Origin: Acephala macrosclerotiorum
Lineage: Eukaryota > Ascomycota > Leotiomycetes > Helotiales > Mollisiaceae
Length of the DNA: 64,000 bases
Direction: 5' to 3'
Assembly (NCBI GenBank): GCA_014904845.1
Contig: MU119353.1
Coordinates: 62,001 to 126,000 of the forward strand
In this document: one piece after another, positions 60,641 to 64,000 of the stretch
How the letters are laid out: each line of letters begins with the position of its first letter
Numbering within the stretch: the first letter of the stretch is position 1
Program-made: the position numbers and the translations under genes
Notes under the pieces: model-generated
What the model was told of the DNA's origin: nothing
The model's input: the letters and a program-made list of their open reading frames with translations, nothing else
Database searches by the model: none

Positions 60641-61890
60641 AATTTGCCAGAGGATTTAGACCCAGAATCAAACTCCTCTAGAAAGAGTCCGAGAACAGGG
60701 GAAAACATGTCTAATTTACTTCGCTCGGTCGAAAAAACTCCGTATACTTCGAAGAAGAACTCACGCTTATCTCGAATTGCGATAGAGATTTCTTTTTACG
60801 TTCCCAGTTTCGACGAACACATTTACATAACAATTTGCATAAATGTAGAAGTTTTCGAAGTTTACTTGACCGAGAAAAAGACTAAAAATAAGCAATTGTC
60901 TATGGATCTTCGCGCAAAAGGAATTATTACTATCTCAAGCGATTCGTTCGCAGTTTCTCGTAAAAAGGAAATTGATAGACTAATCGCGAAAAGAGTCTTT
61001 AAACTGATTCCCAATAACTCGAAAGAAATTGGCAACCAACGAATCTTCGACTCAAGACTAGTAGACGAGATCAAAGGCATGGAAACGGCAACTCTATACG
61101 AGAAATCTCGTTTTGTGATTTAAGCATTTAACGATGAAAGCAAGAAGACAATACTGATTCAATCTTCGACTATTTAACGCGTTAATCAACGAATTATCGT
61201 CGCTTTAATTTTATTTCTCAAATCCAAGGAAATCAGTCTTTACTTGAGAAATATTACTTAAGTATACGTGCAATCAATAATTTCATTAGCACGTGTTATC
61301 TTCGCCAGGCCTTCGAAGGAAATGACGAATGAGCTTCCACCGAACGTCGTCTTCAAAGTGGTTAAACCCTTCTACAAAGTCCCGAAAGTGGAAATGCACT
61401 GATATGGGACGTATAGTGCTTACTACAGAAACAAGTTCTCAATGGAATCCTTAACTTTCGATCTTTGTCTACTTATTACGAAAAGTAATTATACTTTATT
61501 CGAGATAATCGGTATACAAATCGACGATACACTCATCCTGGGAGATTAGGCCTTTGTAGAACTAGAGGACTCTAAGTTGCAAAAGACCAAACTGCTAATT
61601 AAGTCTATAGAGTTTTTTACGTCGAATACTTTTCTACTATTCAACGGATGCAAACTAGCAATAGATGAGACCAGAAATGGAATTATGTTTTCACAAAAAG
61701 AGCAAAGCAAGTGCTTAGATCTGGTTGATCCGAAATCAGACTTTTACAAGTAGACGTACCTCGAGCAACGTACTCGAGGAGTATACATCAGTTCTATCTA
61801 TCAACCGAAAGCTGCGTACGACATGTCGACGGCAATTCAATACTAACATCTCGAAAAGAGGCAAATTGTAGCGCTGAATAAGCGACTACA
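60641..61890 (+). pseudogene. Copia reverse transcriptase
   Basis: RKKEIDRLIAKRVFKLIP, RIFDSRLVDEIKG, ARVIFARPSKEM and the active-site stretch FEIIGIQIDDTLILGD followed by LEDSKLQKTKLL and FLLFNGCKLAI are in RT order. Several in-frame TAG/TAA/TGA codons replace Gln and Trp. Confidence 0.8.
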
Positions 61891-62473
61891 ATGGCAGATG
61901 GACAATTTCGATCGTGGGCTTCGGTTTCTTTGTTTGGATTTACATTCAACGAAACTTTTCGTCTTTGTAGACGGCTCTTTTGCCATGAATAAGAATCTCA
62001 GTTCGCAGATCGAGTATGTCGTCGTTTTTGGCAATGAGATTTATAGCGATAGACAATTCGATTTGCAAGGCAATTTATTCCACTGGAGTTCAACGAAGTG
62101 CAAAAGAATTACTCGTACTGTTTTAGTTTCTGAGTTATACGCAATGACAACAAGAATCGATATGAGAATCTCGATTTCTATTACTTTTAATCTTATTATA
62201 AAGCGACTTGAGTTGAATCCAATTCTCGTGGTTATTTGCACCGATTTTTTCTCTTTTTACGAGTGCATAGTCAAACTCGATACTACTAAAGAAAAGCGTC
62301 TTATAATCGATATTATGGCCATTAAACAATCGTATGAACGCAAAAAACTCTTAGAGATTCGGTAGATTGCTGGAGACAGTAATTTAGCTAATACTATGAC
62401 TAAGTTCAACGCTAATAAGGTACTTGAGTCGCTCGTTAGTACTAATCGCTTTAATGTCAAAGTACAAAGATGA
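61891..62473 (+). pseudogene. Copia RNase H and polyprotein end
   Basis: FVFVDGSFAMNKNLSSQIEY (catalytic D), SELYAM (E) and VICTDFFSFYECIVKL (D) mark the RNase H domain. The frame ends VKVQR-TGA at 62471-62473. An internal TAG after LLEIR precedes IAGDSNLA. Confidence 0.8.
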
Positions 62474-62850
62474 GTACAACGTCCCGAAGTCTAGAAATTA
62501 GTCGGCGAAGGCGAGAATAGCGGAGAGAGCGATTGTTGAGAAAAATAGTACTGGAAAGAGGGACGTGTAATTGTTGTTTTGATGTTTTTAGTGTTTTTCG
62601 ATATTTTCGGTGTTTTCGGGAGTAGAGCTTCCAATTGGCTCAGAGATTATAAACACCGGGTTTGGAGGAATTCTTCCAAGTCTAGTCTGATCGGTCAAGC
62701 ATTACAACACGTGACGGCGATTAGTTCATGATCAGATTTCTTTCTAGTATTTGATAGCGGGACAGCGCGTTGACAGCCGCGGTAGTACTCTCCTCTGTAT
62801 CTGGTTTACGAGTTGAAAGGAGCGTCTCCTCTTAAAAAGAGAGTTGCCAG

Positions 62851-63079
62851 TGTCGATTCAATCATGTGATCGCTTAGGCGATCGGCTAGATGATCTTAGT
62901 TATGATTTCTATTGCCCTTGGCAATAGTTGCTTTAGTGTCTACTCTTTAATCTTACGTTTACTCTGTTTAATTATATAGGTAGAGAGATGCCCCTTCTGA
63001 GAAGAGGCAGACAGAATTGAATCATTGATACTAGATTAAGATCTTAGTATTTCGTGATTTGTCCCCGGACGTTTTAACA
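62851..63079 (+). repeat. Right 229-bp LTR of Copia
   Basis: Starts TGTCGATTCAATCATG and ends GGACGTTTTAACA. Contains GATCGC-TTAG-GCGATC, a perfect 6-bp hairpin near the 5' end that mutation has weakened in the left LTR. Confidence 0.9.
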
Positions 63080-64000
63080 TGTATTAAAATTATAAATATT
63101 TTTTTTTAAAATTTTTGAAATATTTTAATTCAAAAAAAACAATATTACAATTTTTTTAAAACAATATAATAATATATACGAAAATTATAAAATTATTTTA
63201 AAAATCAAAAAAATACAATTTTTGCGATATATTAATTCAATTTATAAAAAATAAATTCGATTTATATTAAAATATAATACTAAAAACTATTTAAAAAAAA
63301 GAGTTTTATAATGTTTTAAAAAAAGAATTTTATAAATACGATTAAAAGTATTATCGAATAAATATAAAATTTTTATATAAAATTATCGATTAATTTATAA
63401 AAAAACTTTTAATAATAAAAACATATATAAATTTATTCGATCGAGTATTTAAAAAATTGATTAAACGAAATAAATTAAATAAATAATATTAAAAACGTAA
63501 ATTTATAAAAAAAATTTCAATGTATATTAAAAAACGAATTTTTAAAAAAAAACGATTATAAATCAATAGAAATATTTATTTATAATTACAATAAAATATA
63601 TAAAAAAACGATTATTGTATATAAATATAAAAAAAAAAAACGACAATATAACGAAATTAATAATTTAAAATACTCGAAAGTTTAATAAAAATATTTGAAT
63701 ATTGTAATATAAAAAATGATTTTAAACGCAATTAAGAATTTATTATTTTTTGTTTTATTTAAATTATTTATAAAAAAAATTCAATAAAAAATGTATATAA
63801 TCACTAAAAAAATTTAATAAATATTCGTATTAAAATTTTTAATTCAAATAAACAATTTTACTAAAAAATTAAAAAAAAAAATTTTTTCGTATTATTTAAT
63901 AATTTGAAAATTGTTTTAAACGCTAATATTATAAAAATATTTTAAAAACTAAATAATATTATAATTTTTATAAATTAAAATTAAAATTAATTTATTTTTT

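Larger units (their letters stand above)
56750..63079 (+). mobile_element. Full-length Copia (Ty1-type) LTR retrotransposon, moderately RIP-mutated
   Basis: 6330 bp with two 229-bp LTRs (56750-56978 and 62851-63079) and a perfect TGTAT target duplication (56745-56749 and 63080-63084). One gag-pol frame (57728-62473) has domains in Copia order: gag with zinc knuckle, protease, integrase, RT, RNase H. More than a dozen in-frame stops but no frameshift. It sits inside the second Gypsy copy; the uninterrupted Gypsy at 10199-10203 (CGTAT) is the empty site. Purine-rich AAAAAGAGAG just before the right LTR is a candidate polypurine tract. A run of about 22 A lies at 57272-57293. Confidence 0.92.
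55568..64000 (+). mobile_element. Second Gypsy copy, split by Copia and running off the window
   Basis: Left LTR 55568-55832 starts TGTAGTAAGATTATA and is homologous to 9027-9285. Internal sequence 55833-56749 follows 9286-10203 closely, and after the Copia insertion 63080-64000 continues from about 10199 onward. Near 63810 about 60 bases present in the first copy are missing. Strongly RIP-mutated; the coding part lies beyond the window. Confidence 0.85.

Overview
The window looks like a piece of a filamentous ascomycete (Pezizomycotina) chromosome, possibly Leotiomycetes although that class is a guess. The evidence is short introns (45-65 bp) with GTAAGT/GTGAGT donors and CTAAC-type branch sites, a HET-domain gene, a fungal-rhodopsin gene, an RTA1-like relic, a fungal HIS6, a FAF1-like ribosome-assembly gene, and long AT-rich tracts with the signature of repeat-induced point mutation (RIP).

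Layout. 1-6.7 kb is gene-bearing DNA of ordinary composition: one member of a coiled-coil protein family running off the left edge, a decayed fungal-rhodopsin gene and an intact alpha/beta-hydrolase. 6.77-28.83 kb is one AT-rich RIP block that resolves into nested LTR retrotransposons. The outermost very old LTR pair is at 7.22 and 28.10 kb. Inside it is a Copia element (7700-26116, 208-bp LTRs, TTAAT target duplication). Inside that is a 12-kb Gypsy element (9027-21094, 259-bp LTRs). 28.8-34.3 kb holds a palindromic MITE and two coiled-coil family members. 34.3-35.35 kb is a second small AT block. 35.6-45.1 kb is a graveyard of a TPR gene, an RTA1 fragment, a HET gene, another coiled-coil member and a spherulin-like cupin. 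45.25-47.2 kb is an intact housekeeping pair, HIS6 and a FAF1-like gene, divergently arranged. 48.4-54.1 kb holds three more coiled-coil members. 55.2 kb carries a solo LTR. 55.57 kb to the end is a second copy of the Gypsy element, split by a much younger Copia element (56750-63079, 229-bp LTRs, TGTAT duplication). The Gypsy copy at 10.2 kb shows the empty site.

Two stories run through the window. First, a lineage-expanded family of at least six genes, plus a coil-only fragment, has an N-terminal coiled coil and a shared C-terminal domain. That domain carries a GN-AAH-G-like motif followed by YG, then LDWRGSM. Three members share three intron positions. I do not recognise the domain. Four of the paralogues (42.1, 48.4, 49.9 and 52.3 kb) each carry a single in-frame stop between N-terminal coil and C-terminal domain. 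Second, C-to-T mutation in CpA context, read on either strand, explains most of the damage. It has saturated the AT blocks, where CpG is preferentially spared. It is intermediate in the young Copia. At low level it is consistent with CAG-to-TAG and TGG-to-TAG/TGA stops in duplicated genes, including the HET gene. All splice sites, reading frames and element boundaries were read by eye; no alignments or database searches were run.
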